Assembly: GCF_005405285.1 (NCBI RefSeq)
Contig: NZ_BJDT01000006.1
Location: forward strand, 1 to 64,000
Reading direction: 5' to 3'
DNA from: Weissella sagaensis
GTDB taxonomy: Bacteria; Bacillota; Bacilli; Lactobacillales; Lactobacillaceae
DNA: 64,000 bases
Shown: positions 8,233-17,872 of the stretch, piece by piece
How positions within the stretch are numbered: position 1 is the stretch's first letter
Layout of the letters: every line of letters begins with the position of its first letter
Translations under genes and position numbers: made by a program
Notes under the pieces: model-generated
Told to the model about the DNA's origin: nothing
The model's database searches: none
Seen by the model: the letters and a program-made list of their open reading frames with translations, nothing else

Positions 8233-8280
8233 AGGAGTTTATTAAGTTAATTAGAAAAGATAAATGAAGGGAGGTTTAGA

Positions 8281-8967
8281 ATGGCGAAAGTTATAGAGGA
8301 TGTTCAAGCAATTTTAAAACCTGTATTAGTTAAAAAAGGTTTTGATTTATGGGATGTTCTGTATGAGAAACAAGAAGGTGATTTTGTTCTTCGTGTATTT
8401 GTAGATCGTGTTGCAGGTGAAATTAATATGGATGACTTGGTGATGTTAACCGAGGTCATTAGCGAGGAACTAGACAGTATTACGCCTGATCCATTCCCAC
8501 AAGCATACCTTCTGGATGTCTCATCACCAGGGGCAGATCGTGAATTAAAACAACCACAAAATTATTTGTGGGCAATTGGAAAATTTATTGAGGTTGAATT
8601 ATCAGTGACATCTTTTGATGTTGATAATTATATTGGTCAACTAGTTTCATTTGTTGACGATGAACTAACATTGGATGTATTTTCAAAGGCTAAACATCAG
8701 CTCATTAATATACCACTTACTAATGTAAAATCAGCTCGACTTTCAGTGAGTCAAGATCGCATATTGGTAAGCGGTGAAGATTATGAGTGGGCACTTAATA
8801 AACTAGTACATGTCTCAACCTATCAAAAAATTGATGGTCAAAAAGAATTTTCGGGTGAATTAAGTCAGATAACAGATGATAATTTAGTTATTAAAAATGA
8901 TGATGATAGTGAGTTTGTTATTCCACGTCGTGCAGTAGCCCAAGCAAGACAATCAAATGATTTTTAA
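8281..8967 (+). CDS. rimP: Ribosome maturation factor RimP with an extra C-terminal domain
   Basis: Needed for assembly of the 30S subunit. The N-terminal domain (about 1-90) is normal and ends in the RimP signature SSPGADREL. A first SH3-like domain spans about 95-153. A second spans about 167-224 and reads like a typical RimP C-terminal domain (IDGQKEFSGEL...DDNLVI...VIP). The domains start in parallel, NYLWAIGK against DYEWALNK. The protein is 228 residues, while RimP is normally near 155, so one C-terminal domain appears duplicated and the inner copy has diverged. It heads the conserved nusA-infB operon, with GGGAGG before the ATG. Confidence 0.92.
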   Translation: MAKVIEDVQAILKPVLVKKGFDLWDVLYEKQEGDFVLRVFVDRVAGEINMDDLVMLTEVISEELDSITPDPFPQAYLLDVSSPGADRELKQPQNYLWAIGKFIEVELSVTSFDVDNYIGQLVSFVDDELTLDVFSKAKHQLINIPLTNVKSARLSVSQDRILVSGEDYEWALNKLVHVSTYQKIDGQKEFSGELSQITDDNLVIKNDDDSEFVIPRRAVAQARQSNDF

Positions 8968-8984
8968 AAATACGGAGAAACAAA

Positions 8985-10115
8985 ATGAGTAAGGAATTAG
9001 TATCAGCACTTGATGCATTAGAAGAAGAGAAGGGAATTAAAGCGGAAGTTTTAATTGAAGCTCTTGAAGAAGCTTTGAAAAAGGCTTATGAAAAAAACTA
9101 TGACGAATCACAAAATGTTGAAGTACAATTTGACAATAAAAAAGGAAATATCAAAGTCTACGCAGTAAAAACGGTTGTTGATGAAATTGATGAACCTTAC
9201 GAACAAATTACTTTGGAAGAAGCTCTTGATATTAACAAAGCGTATGAAGTTGGGGATGAAATTCGTTTTGAAGTCACGCCAAAAGACTTTGGTCGTTTAG
9301 CAGCACAAACTGCCAAGCAAATTATTATGCAAAAAGTACGTGAAGCAGAGCGTGGTGCTGTTTATGATAATTTTGTTGGCTATGAAGATGAAATTGTTAC
9401 TGGAGAAGTCGAACGTGAAGACTCTCGCTATCTATATATTATTTTGCCTGGAAATCAAATGGCTGCAATGAAGCCAACTGATCAAATGCCTAGTGAGTCA
9501 TACCAAATGGGTGATAAAATTAAGGTTTTGGTTGCACAAGTGCAAAATGAAAAGAAGGGCCCACAAGTATTTGTTTCACGGACGCACCCGGATTTAGTTA
9601 AACGTTTGTTTGAAGCTGAAGTACCTGAAGTTTTTGATGGTACTGTTGAGATTAAGTCGATTGCTCGTGAAGCTGGCGATCGTTCAAAAATCGCTGTATA
9701 CTCGCACAATGAAAATCTAGATGCAGTTGGAACGATGGTTGGACAAAGCGGTGCCCGTGTTCAAACCGTTGTCACAGAATTATCTGGTGAAAATATGGAT
9801 ATTGTGGAGTGGACAGAAGACCCAGCGGCATTTATTAAAAACTCATTGAATCCAGCTGAAGTTGTTGAAGTTATTTTTGATAAGAATAACGATCGTGCTG
9901 CAACGGTTCTTGTACCAGATTATCAATTGTCATTGGCTATTGGAAAGCGTGGTCAAAATGCCCGTTTAGCAGCCCGTTTAACTGGATTTAAGATTGATAT
10001 TAAGCCTGAATCAGCCCGTGATGAAGTTATTGCGACGCTTAATGAACAACCAGTCTTTAAACAAGCCAATGATTATAATACAGGATTTGAATTAGACGAC
10101 GATTCAGAAGAATAG
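8985..10115 (+). CDS. nusA: Transcription termination/antitermination factor NusA
   Basis: Binds RNA polymerase and modulates pausing, termination and rRNA antitermination. The N-terminal polymerase-binding domain is followed by an S1 domain (about 135-200) and two KH domains, with GTMVGQSGARVQ in the first and LAIGKRGQNARLAARLTG in the second. At 376 residues it lacks the acidic C-terminal repeats of E. coli NusA, as usual in Firmicutes. It may control its own operon through the leader terminator at 8195. Confidence 0.97.
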   Translation: MSKELVSALDALEEEKGIKAEVLIEALEEALKKAYEKNYDESQNVEVQFDNKKGNIKVYAVKTVVDEIDEPYEQITLEEALDINKAYEVGDEIRFEVTPKDFGRLAAQTAKQIIMQKVREAERGAVYDNFVGYEDEIVTGEVEREDSRYLYIILPGNQMAAMKPTDQMPSESYQMGDKIKVLVAQVQNEKKGPQVFVSRTHPDLVKRLFEAEVPEVFDGTVEIKSIAREAGDRSKIAVYSHNENLDAVGTMVGQSGARVQTVVTELSGENMDIVEWTEDPAAFIKNSLNPAEVVEVIFDKNNDRAATVLVPDYQLSLAIGKRGQNARLAARLTGFKIDIKPESARDEVIATLNEQPVFKQANDYNTGFELDDDSEE

Positions 10116-10127
10116 GAGATACCGTTT

Positions 10128-10427
10128 ATGAAACCACGTAAGATTCCAATGCGTAAAGATATTGTTACTGGGGAAATGGTGCCCAAAAAGGAACTTGTTC
10201 GTATTGTACGAACACCAGAAGGTGAAGTAACCTTAGATCCATCAAATCGAGCAAATGGTCGTGGTGCGTACATCTCTCTATCAGTTGAAGTAGCAGAAAC
10301 TGCGAAGAAAAAACATATTTTTGATAAAGTATTTGAAACAAAACTTGATGACCAGTTTTACGATGACTTAATTGCATATGTCGACCATCAAGCAGCACGT
10401 AAGGAGTTATTCGGTGATGCAAAATAG
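10128..10427 (+). CDS. rnpM: RNase P modulator RnpM (YlxR)
   Basis: A 99-residue member of the DUF448 family, seen from RKIPMRKDI near the start, the LVRIVR strand, and the RGAYI block. YlxR proteins bind RNA; the Bacillus member binds RNase P RNA and lowers its activity. It sits between nusA and ylxQ, its conserved position. Its 3' end overlaps the next gene by 11 bases. Confidence 0.92.
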   Translation: MKPRKIPMRKDIVTGEMVPKKELVRIVRTPEGEVTLDPSNRANGRGAYISLSVEVAETAKKKHIFDKVFETKLDDQFYDDLIAYVDHQAARKELFGDAK

Positions 10428-10722
10428 ACAAAAATTATTAAACTTATTGGGCCTTGCTAGACGTGCGGGAAAATTAGTAACTGGTGAAGAGTTAGTTTTG
10501 AATGCAATCCGTTCTGGCAAAGCAAGTTTAGTATTTTTTGCATCTGATGGTGGTGAATCAAGTAAAAAGAAATTCACTGACAAGACAAACAGTTATAAAA
10601 TTGCGTTTTCAACGACATTTACACGCCAAGAATTGGGTGATGCAACAGGGTTAGCACGAACAGTTATTGCTGTTGCTGATCAAGGATTTGCGAAAAAAAT
10701 GCGAGGATACTTAGATAATTAG
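10417..10722 (+). CDS. ylxQ: L7Ae-family K-turn RNA-binding protein (YlxQ)
   Basis: A 101-residue protein of the ribosomal L7Ae/L30e family. [16 protein letters not shown] is the typical start of the domain, which ends with [12 protein letters not shown]. Members bind kink-turn RNA; the cell role in bacilli is not settled. The ATG at 10417 or the GTG one codon earlier could be the start, since AAGGAG at 10401-10406 suits either. Overlap with rnpM suggests coupled translation. Confidence 0.9.
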   Translation: MQNRQKLLNLLGLARRAGKLVTGEELVLNAIRSGKASLVFFASDGGESSKKKFTDKTNSYKIAFSTTFTRQELGDATGLARTVIAVADQGFAKKMRGYLDN

Positions 10723-10733
10723 GAGGAAGTTAT

Positions 10734-12947
10734 ATGACCAAGCGAGTTTATGAGTTGGCAAAAGATTTAAATATTTCATCAAAGGATCTAGTGTCAATTG
10801 CAAATGGGGTTAATATACCAGTTAAAAATCATATGTCTACATTAGATGATAAGACGGTTAAAACATTGACAACTGCTGCAAAAAACAAGAAGAACAACCA
10901 ATCATCAAAGTCACAATCAGGTGATCAAAATAAAAATGTAAAGCGTGAAAATACTCAAGCGCCACGAAATAAGGCAAATGGGGGACAACCACGTACTAAT
11001 AGTGACAGTAACAACGGTCGTAATAACACAAACAACAACCATAATTCACAAAATAAAAACCGTCGTTTTAATAATAACAACACTAACAACGGTAACCGTA
11101 ACAATAACCGACGCGGGAAGAAAGGGCCAGGACGTAACCGTAATAATAATGAACACCGTCCTGCACCAACTGTTCGTAAGGAACAACCATTACCAGAGAC
11201 ACTTGTTTATTCAATTGGTATGAACGTACAAGATATTGCTAAGTTGATTCATCGAGATGCAACTGAGATTATCAAGAAATTGTTCATGTTAGGGGTTATG
11301 GTTAACCAAAATCAGTCACTAGATGCTGATACAATTGAATTGTTAGCGGCTGATTATGGTATTGAAGCTGAACAAAAAGTTGAAGTTGATATTGCCGACT
11401 TAGACAAGTTTTTTGAACTTGAAGATGATGATCAAGCTAACATGTCACCACGTGCACCAGTTGTTACAATTATGGGACACGTTGATCATGGTAAAACAAC
11501 GTTGCTTGATTACCTACGTAATTCACATGTTACTGATGGTGAAGCTGGGGGTATTACCCAACATATTGGTGCTTACCAAACTAAGCTAAATGATCGTGTT
11601 GTAACATTTTTGGATACGCCTGGGCACGCAGCCTTTACTGCAATGCGTGCACGTGGGGCAGATATAACCGATATTACCGTATTGGTTGTTGCAGCCGATG
11701 ATGGTGTTATGCCACAAACAGTTGAAGCAATCAACCACGCCAAGGCTGCCGGTACGCCAATTATTGTTGCTGTTAACAAGATTGATAAGCCGGGAGCAAA
11801 CCCAGAAAATGTTATTAATCAATTAATGCAATATGAATTAATTCCCGAAGCATTGGGTGGAGATACAATCTTTGTTAATATTTCAGCCAAGTTTGGTCAA
11901 AATATTGATGAATTACTAGAAATGATTCTATTGACAGCAGATGTTTTGGAACTCGAAGCAAACCCAAACAAGCAAGCTGCTGGATCAGTTGTTGAAGCAC
12001 GTTTGGATAAGGGGCGTGGGACAGTTGCAACTGTGCTTGTTCAACAAGGAACAATGCATGTCGGTGACCCAATCGTTGTTGGTAATACATACGGACGAGT
12101 ACGTACAATGACAAACGACCGTGGACGACGTGTGAAGGAGGCTTTGCCATCAACACCAGTGGAAATTACTGGGTTGAACGATGTGCCATCAGCCGGTGAT
12201 CGTTTTGTTGTCTTTGAAGATGAAAAGACAGCCCGTGCTGCCGGTGAAGAACGTGCAAAGCGTGCCGTTATTGCTGAGCGAAACCGTAACAATATTGTTT
12301 CAGTTTCAGATCTATTTAATAAGATGGCTGAAAAGCAAATGAAGTCTGTACCAGTTATTATTAAAGCGGATGTTCAAGGTTCAGTTGAAGCATTAGCTGG
12401 TTCATTTAACAAAATTGATGTTGAGGGTGTTAAGGTTGACATTATTCACACAGCTGTTGGTGCGATTAATGAATCTGACGTAACCCTTGCAGAAGCATCA
12501 GGTGCTATTATTGTTGGATTTAATGTACGTCCAACGCCACAAGCTAAGCAACAAGCTGATTCGGATAAGGTAGAAATTCGTCTACACAGTGTTATTTATA
12601 ACGCCATTGATGAAATTGAAGCCGCAATGAAGGGACAATTGGACCCAGAATTTGAAGAAAAGGTTGTTGGTACTGCCGAGGTTCGGGATCTATTTAAGGT
12701 ATCTAAGGTTGGTACAATTGTTGGTGGTATGGTAATGTCTGGTAAGATTACCCGCAACGCCTCAGTTCGTTTGATTCGTGATGGTATTGTTATTTTTGAT
12801 GGTAAAATCGGTTCACTACGTCGTTACAAGGACGATGTTAAAGAAGTTAAGAACGGTTATGATTTCGGTCTAACTATTGAAAAGTACAATGACGAAAAAG
12901 TTGGCGATGTTATTGAAGCTTACGAAATGGTAGAAATTCCACGCTAA
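10734..12947 (+). CDS. infB: Translation initiation factor IF-2
   Basis: A GTPase that places initiator tRNA on the 30S subunit and promotes subunit joining. At 737 residues it has an N-terminal helical domain (1-50), a long Asn/Arg/Lys-rich linker (about 55-145), a second IF2-N domain (about 155-210), the G domain, and domains II to IV. G1 GHVDHGKT is near residue 248, G3 DTPGHAAF follows, and G4 is NKID. The linker is unusually rich in asparagine. It overlaps no neighbour; AGGAGG precedes the ATG. Confidence 0.98.
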   Translation: MTKRVYELAKDLNISSKDLVSIANGVNIPVKNHMSTLDDKTVKTLTTAAKNKKNNQSSKSQSGDQNKNVKRENTQAPRNKANGGQPRTNSDSNNGRNNTNNNHNSQNKNRRFNNNNTNNGNRNNNRRGKKGPGRNRNNNEHRPAPTVRKEQPLPETLVYSIGMNVQDIAKLIHRDATEIIKKLFMLGVMVNQNQSLDADTIELLAADYGIEAEQKVEVDIADLDKFFELEDDDQANMSPRAPVVTIMGHVDHGKTTLLDYLRNSHVTDGEAGGITQHIGAYQTKLNDRVVTFLDTPGHAAFTAMRARGADITDITVLVVAADDGVMPQTVEAINHAKAAGTPIIVAVNKIDKPGANPENVINQLMQYELIPEALGGDTIFVNISAKFGQNIDELLEMILLTADVLELEANPNKQAAGSVVEARLDKGRGTVATVLVQQGTMHVGDPIVVGNTYGRVRTMTNDRGRRVKEALPSTPVEITGLNDVPSAGDRFVVFEDEKTARAAGEERAKRAVIAERNRNNIVSVSDLFNKMAEKQMKSVPVIIKADVQGSVEALAGSFNKIDVEGVKVDIIHTAVGAINESDVTLAEASGAIIVGFNVRPTPQAKQQADSDKVEIRLHSVIYNAIDEIEAAMKGQLDPEFEEKVVGTAEVRDLFKVSKVGTIVGGMVMSGKITRNASVRLIRDGIVIFDGKIGSLRRYKDDVKEVKNGYDFGLTIEKYNDEKVGDVIEAYEMVEIPR

Positions 12948-12985
12948 TCCTCGTTATATAACAATATTGATGGGAGGAAGTTAAT

Positions 12986-13339
12986 ATGGCACAACAAAAC
13001 TTTCGTGTTGGTCGGTTAGAACAAGAGATTCAACGTGAAGTCAATGATTTATTACTAAAGCGCATTCGTGATCCACGAGTAGAAGGTGTAACAGTAACCG
13101 GCGTTGAAGTAACTGGTGATTTGCAACAAGCAAAGATATTTTATAGTGTGTTATCTGAATTGGCTTCTGTTAATAAAAAGGCCGCAGATGGACTTGATGC
13201 TGCAACTGGTTTAATTCGTAAAGAATTAGGTTCACGGTTGCGTATCTATAAAACACCAGAGCTTAAATTTGTTAAAGACGAATCAGTACAATATGGTGAT
13301 AAGATTGATGATTTAATTCGTCAATTACATCAAGATTAA
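12986..13339 (+). CDS. rbfA: Ribosome-binding factor A
   Basis: A 117-residue KH-fold protein needed for late 16S rRNA maturation. Motifs are RVGRLEQEIQREV at the start, RDPRVEGVTVTGVEV, and KTPELKFVKDESV near the end. It follows infB after 38 bases with a GGGAGG site and ends the nusA-infB cluster. Confidence 0.95.
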   Translation: MAQQNFRVGRLEQEIQREVNDLLLKRIRDPRVEGVTVTGVEVTGDLQQAKIFYSVLSELASVNKKAADGLDAATGLIRKELGSRLRIYKTPELKFVKDESVQYGDKIDDLIRQLHQD

Positions 13340-13382
13340 TTGATTATACTTTAACTAAAACGAGTATTTGTCAAAATAATTA

Positions 13383-13433
13383 ATTAAAGGGTCTTTCTTT
13401 GCTACTGAATTGTGGTATGAGAGACCCTTTAAT
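13383..13433 (+). promoter_or_regulatory. Long hairpin between rbfA and truB, no U tract
   Basis: A 15-bp stem with one G-T pair forms between 13383-13397 and 13419-13433, with a 21-base loop. It is followed by AATATACATA rather than a T run, so it is not a standard terminator. It could be an RNA processing or stabilising element. Confidence 0.55.
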
Positions 13434-13465
13434 ATACATATAGTTTTAAGATATAGGAGAATGAC

Positions 13466-14377
13466 ATGGACGGAATCTTACCAATTTATAAAGAAACAGG
13501 CATGACTTCGCATGATGTAGTTTTTAAATTACGCCGTATTTTAAATATGAAAAAAATTGGTCATGCAGGAACTTTGGATCCAAATGTTGATGGTGTATTG
13601 CCAATTGCCTTAGGCAAGGCTACTAAAACAATCGAATTTTTACAAGAAGCAGGGAAAATTTATACAGGATCAATAACGTTAGGATTTGCAACAACGACGG
13701 AAGATTTAGATGGCGAAGTTGTTGCGAAAAAGGCCATTGTGACACCATTTTCTGTGGATGAGATTAAAGAAGCCATGGCTTCTTTAACTGGCGAAATCGT
13801 TCAAATACCACCAATGTATTCAGCGGTAAAAGTAAATGGACGTCGCTTGTATGATTATGCTCGTGCTGGCGAGACGGTGGAACGACCACGTCGACAAGCA
13901 ACAATATATGAGTTTAATTTGACGTCAGAACCAGTTTTTGATGTCCAAAAGCAGACGCAGTCATTTACATTTGTTGCAAGAGTCTCTAAGGGAACCTATA
14001 TTCGGACTTTAGCCGTTGACTTAGGTAAACAGCTAAAGGTACCTTCTGTTATGAGTCAACTTACCCGAGTTAGTGCTGGTGGTTATGATATTGCACATGC
14101 ACATAGTCTTAACGATATTGCCAATCGGATGCAATTAGAGAATGAATTAGGTGATTGGCTAATGCCACTTTCAACAGCAGTTGAGCAATTTATACATGTT
14201 GAATTAAACGATGAACAATGGGAACAAGTGAAGCACGGCATTGGTCAACCAGCTAGTTTGTTAGAACCAATACAAGATAAAATCGTTTTGACGTATCATG
14301 GTGAAGTCAAATCAGTCTTTCATTGGCGAAAAGACAAAAATCAGTATCGGGCATATCGAACTTTTTCAATCGAGTAA
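13466..14377 (+). CDS. truB: tRNA pseudouridine-55 synthase
   Basis: Makes pseudouridine 55 in the T loop of tRNAs. The catalytic Asp38 sits in HAGTLDPNVDGVLP, the TruB signature. Further blocks are PPMYSAVKVNGRRLYDYAR and SKGTYIRTLAVDLG. Length 303 and the C-terminal PUA-like extension fit the Gram-positive form. ribF follows after 63 bases, the usual arrangement. Confidence 0.96.
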   Translation: MDGILPIYKETGMTSHDVVFKLRRILNMKKIGHAGTLDPNVDGVLPIALGKATKTIEFLQEAGKIYTGSITLGFATTTEDLDGEVVAKKAIVTPFSVDEIKEAMASLTGEIVQIPPMYSAVKVNGRRLYDYARAGETVERPRRQATIYEFNLTSEPVFDVQKQTQSFTFVARVSKGTYIRTLAVDLGKQLKVPSVMSQLTRVSAGGYDIAHAHSLNDIANRMQLENELGDWLMPLSTAVEQFIHVELNDEQWEQVKHGIGQPASLLEPIQDKIVLTYHGEVKSVFHWRKDKNQYRAYRTFSIE

Positions 14378-14440
14378 TGGCACAATATTATATTATGTTA
14401 TGATTGGTATATTGAATACAAAGAAAAGAAGGTCTTAGCG

Positions 14441-15379
14441 ATGGAAGTTATTCATTTGCATCATCCATATAAACCTGATCAAATCAAGAAAGATCCAATT
14501 GTGTTAGCAATGGGATTTTTTGACGGTGTACATGCAGGACACCGGATGGTTATACAAAAAGCAGCAGCAGAAGCGAAAAAACGTGGTATTAAACTAGCGG
14601 TTTTAACTTACGATCACCATCCATCTGTGGCATTTAAAACGTACAAAACGCCACTAACATATCTAACAACTTTACCAAAAAAACTGGAAATATTGGCATC
14701 TTTAGGAGTTGATATTGTCTACGTTGTGAATTTTACATCTCAATTTTCAAAATTAGCTCCGCAAGATTTTGTTAACCAATATATGGTTGGACTACATGCA
14801 ACAGCAGTTGTGGCGGGGTTTGATCATACATATGGTCCTAAAAATGCGGACATGCTACATTTACCAGTATATGCCGAAAATCGGTTTGATGTTATTGAAG
14901 TGCAACAGGTTAACGTGGACGGTCAAGAGAGTGCTTCAACACGAACACGACAATTGATTGATAACGGTGATTTAGATGAAGCCAAAAGATTATTGTTGCG
15001 TCCCCATGAAACGACAGGACTGATTGTTCATGGTGAGGCTAGAGGTCGTGAATTAGGGTATCCTACTGCAAATGTTGAAACAACTGCTGGTGAAAGATTA
15101 CCAGGTGTTGGTATTTACGTTGTAGAAATGAAAATTGGCGATGATTGGTACCCTGGGATGGCGTCAATTGGCTATAATGTCACTTTTGGTGAAAACCGAC
15201 CAAAGACTGTGGAAATTAATTTATTTGATTTTCATAATGCCATTTATGGGGAGACAGTCCAAGTCAAGTGGCATCATTTTTTGCGTGGTGAAGTAAAATT
15301 TGCCAATAGGGAAGAACTTATTGATCAATTGGCAAAAGACGAGCAACAATCACGATTATTTTTAAAAGACAATCAGTGA
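14441..15379 (+). CDS. ribF: Bifunctional riboflavin kinase/FAD synthetase
   Basis: Converts riboflavin to FMN and FMN to FAD. The N-terminal adenylyltransferase domain has GFFDGVHAGHR (residues 25-35) and the C-terminal kinase domain has GRELGYPTANV and NRPKTVEINLFDF. Its 312 residues match the family. No FMN riboswitch is visible. It supplies cofactor for flavoproteins such as the NADH oxidase and PdhD found later in the window. Confidence 0.96.
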   Translation: MEVIHLHHPYKPDQIKKDPIVLAMGFFDGVHAGHRMVIQKAAAEAKKRGIKLAVLTYDHHPSVAFKTYKTPLTYLTTLPKKLEILASLGVDIVYVVNFTSQFSKLAPQDFVNQYMVGLHATAVVAGFDHTYGPKNADMLHLPVYAENRFDVIEVQQVNVDGQESASTRTRQLIDNGDLDEAKRLLLRPHETTGLIVHGEARGRELGYPTANVETTAGERLPGVGIYVVEMKIGDDWYPGMASIGYNVTFGENRPKTVEINLFDFHNAIYGETVQVKWHHFLRGEVKFANREELIDQLAKDEQQSRLFLKDNQ

Positions 15380-15398
15380 AAAGGGGTAAGAAGCTAAA

Positions 15399-17093
15399 AT
15401 GTCATTTGATGGACTATTTACACATGCAATGGTTAACGAATTAAATGAGACACTTTCTGGTGGACGGATAATGAAAATTCATCAGCCGTACACAAATGAA
15501 ATTTTCTTAGTTATTCGAAATAATCGAAAAAATTATCCGGTACTATTAAGTGCGCATCCGTCGTTTGCACGTGCACAAATTTCACGAATTAAATATACAA
15601 ATCCACAGACGGCACCAAATTTTGCAATGATGTTACGTAAACATCTGGAAGGATCAAGACTAATACGTGTAGAACAAGTTGAAAATGATCGTATTATTCG
15701 TTTTGTGACTTCAGGACGTGATGAATTGGGTGATGAGGAGCAAACAACTCTAATCCTTGAAATGATGGGACGCCATTCTAATTTGTTTTTAGTTAACGAA
15801 ACCACACAGCAGATTATTGATTTAATTAAGCATGTACCAGCAGATCAAAATCGTGTACGTACTTTAATGCCAGGTGGCACGTATGTTTTACCACCAAAAC
15901 AAGATGTTGTTAATCCATTTAGGCGCTTAGATGGTTTAGCTAATTTAATTTTAGATAACCCTAAAGTTAATGATTTAGCCAAAGAAATTCAGCATCATTT
16001 TCAAGGCTTTGCTCGTGATTCGGCACATGAATTAGCAACGGTTTTACAAGAGTCTGGTAATGCTTTGACAATGGTACAAGAGTGGTTAGACAAATTTAAT
16101 CACCCCAAACCGCAGTTAATTACAACTGAAAAAAGTATCGCATTTATACCATTTGATTGGCTAACACTTACTGGTAATACAGTTGCTTTTGATACGCTTA
16201 GCGAGATGTTGGACGCATATTTTTCAGAAAAATCTGAGCATGATCGTGTACAACAACAAGCAACAATTGTTTTACGAACAGTGCGAAATGAATTAAAAAA
16301 GAACAAAAATAAAATTAAAAAGCAACAAGCAGAATTAGAAAATGCCGACCATGCGGATGAGTTCCGAATTAAAGGGGAACTATTAACGACTTATATGTCG
16401 CAAATACAGCGTGGTACAACAGAAATTACATTGCCCAATTATTATGATAATAACTCGATGATGGCTATTCCATTATCTAATCAAATGGGACCATCACAAA
16501 ATGCGCAAAAGTATTTTACAAAATATAATAAATTGAAAAATTCAGTAAAATATTTGAATTCACAGATTGATTTAGCACAAAAAGAAGTCGATTACTTTGA
16601 AACGTTAATTGCTCAAATTGATATTGCCTCACCAAAGGATATTGCTGAAATTCGAGAAGAATTAACGCAAGAAGGTTATTTACGTGTCCAAAGTAAAAAG
16701 AAGCAAAAAACTAAAGTCAGCCAGCCAGAAAAATTTTATGCTAGTGATGGTACATTAATTGAAGTTGGTAAAAATAACTTACAAAATGAACGTTTATCAA
16801 TGAAAACAGCGAATAAATCAGACATTTGGTTACATACGAAAGATATTCCAGGATCACACGTAATTATTCATAGTAGTGAGCCTTCTCAAGATACCTTGTA
16901 TGAGGGCGCTATGTTAGCAGCTTACTTTTCTAAAGCACGTGATTCAGCTAATGTACCAGTGGATTATCTACCAGTACGTCGTCTAAGAAAACCAAATGGT
17001 AGTAAACCGGGTTTTGTTATTTTTGAAGGACAAACGACAATCGCAGTAACGCCGGATAGTCGAATCATTCAAAAATTACGCCAAAATAATTAA
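15399..17093 (+). CDS. rqcH: Ribosome quality-control protein RqcH (NFACT family, FbpA-like)
   Basis: Binds stalled 50S-peptidyl-tRNA complexes and directs addition of C-terminal alanine tails. The NFACT-N domain (about 1-270) starts SFDGLFTHAMVNEL. A long charged coiled coil spans about 285-430. The NFACT-R domain near the C-terminus contains GKNNLQNERLSMKTA and DIWLHTKDIPGSHVII. Older annotations call such proteins fibronectin-binding; the domain order shows the RQC role. 564 residues is typical. Confidence 0.93.
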   Translation: MSFDGLFTHAMVNELNETLSGGRIMKIHQPYTNEIFLVIRNNRKNYPVLLSAHPSFARAQISRIKYTNPQTAPNFAMMLRKHLEGSRLIRVEQVENDRIIRFVTSGRDELGDEEQTTLILEMMGRHSNLFLVNETTQQIIDLIKHVPADQNRVRTLMPGGTYVLPPKQDVVNPFRRLDGLANLILDNPKVNDLAKEIQHHFQGFARDSAHELATVLQESGNALTMVQEWLDKFNHPKPQLITTEKSIAFIPFDWLTLTGNTVAFDTLSEMLDAYFSEKSEHDRVQQQATIVLRTVRNELKKNKNKIKKQQAELENADHADEFRIKGELLTTYMSQIQRGTTEITLPNYYDNNSMMAIPLSNQMGPSQNAQKYFTKYNKLKNSVKYLNSQIDLAQKEVDYFETLIAQIDIASPKDIAEIREELTQEGYLRVQSKKKQKTKVSQPEKFYASDGTLIEVGKNNLQNERLSMKTANKSDIWLHTKDIPGSHVIIHSSEPSQDTLYEGAMLAAYFSKARDSANVPVDYLPVRRLRKPNGSKPGFVIFEGQTTIAVTPDSRIIQKLRQNN

Positions 17094-17103
17094 TAAAACA
17101 CTT

Positions 17104-17142
17104 AAGGTCAGACTAATCACGTGTATTAGTCGGCCTTTTTTA
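17104..17142 (+). terminator. Terminator after rqcH
   Basis: AAGGTCAGACTAA pairs with TTAGTCGGCCTT, with one bulge, followed by a T-rich run. Confidence 0.75.
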
Positions 17143-17154
17143 GTATCTTATAAT
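17126..17154 (+). promoter_or_regulatory. Candidate cutC promoter
   Basis: TTAGTC at 17126-17131 and a perfect TATAAT at 17149-17154 are 17 bases apart. The -35 lies in the 3' arm of the preceding terminator. Confidence 0.45.
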
Positions 17155-17195
17155 AGATGAGTTATTAAATAAAAATTATATAATGGGGACGTTTC

Positions 17196-17831
17196 ATGAA
17201 AAAAGAAATTGCATTGGGTGATATACCTACCATGAAATTAGCAATTGCTAGTGGGATAAATCGTGTTGAGCTAAATGCTCATTTAGAATTGGGGGGATTA
17301 ACGCCAGCATGGCATATAGTAGCGCAAGCTGTTGATATAGCACAGGCAGCTAAAGTTGAATTGGTTGTGATGATTAGACCTCGAGCAGGTGATTTTAATT
17401 ATAATTATGCAGAAATTGAAAGCATGCGTCAGTCAATTTTATTGTTTAAAAGTTTAGGGGTTAAAATGGTTACTTTTGGTATTGTCGATGCTAAAGGCCG
17501 TTTAGACAAGCAAAATATGATTAAATTACTTGAAGCGGCAAAACCAATGCAGGTTGTATATCATATGGCATTTGATGCAATTGATAAGGCGTATCAAGAC
17601 CAAGCATTGCAATGGCTATATCAATATGGCGTTATTCGCATTTTGACGCATGGTGGACAGTTGAATAAGAAAATAGATGAAACCATCGACCATCTACAAG
17701 AAATCGTCTCTATGGCGCCTGACAAGCTGATTATTATGCCAGGTGGCGGCGTGACATACCAAAATGCAGCCAATATTGCTGAAAAGTTGGGTGTTAAAGA
17801 GGTTCATGGATCTAAAATTATCGCATTATAG
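17196..17831 (+). CDS. cutC: CutC family protein
   Basis: A 211-residue TIM-barrel protein of the CutC family, with RVELNAHLELGGLTP near the start, the MIRPRAGDFNY block, and a C-terminal IMPGGGVTYQNA strand. CutC was linked to copper homeostasis, but its biochemical activity is unresolved. It may share a transcript with the MarR-type regulator that begins 41 bases later. No copper chaperone or ATPase gene is nearby. Confidence 0.88.
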   Translation: MKKEIALGDIPTMKLAIASGINRVELNAHLELGGLTPAWHIVAQAVDIAQAAKVELVVMIRPRAGDFNYNYAEIESMRQSILLFKSLGVKMVTFGIVDAKGRLDKQNMIKLLEAAKPMQVVYHMAFDAIDKAYQDQALQWLYQYGVIRILTHGGQLNKKIDETIDHLQEIVSMAPDKLIIMPGGGVTYQNAANIAEKLGVKEVHGSKIIAL

Positions 17832-17872
17832 CTAGTTTGATTAATGAATAATTATTTTGGAGAATTGTATAG

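Noticed and set aside
8157..8267. 36-codon frame before rimP
   Set aside because: It overlaps the candidate -10 and the terminator hairpin, and has no ribosome site.
15399..17093. Fibronectin-binding adhesin
   Set aside because: The gene encodes NFACT-N, coiled coil and NFACT-R domains with no signal peptide, which identify the ribosome quality-control factor RqcH.
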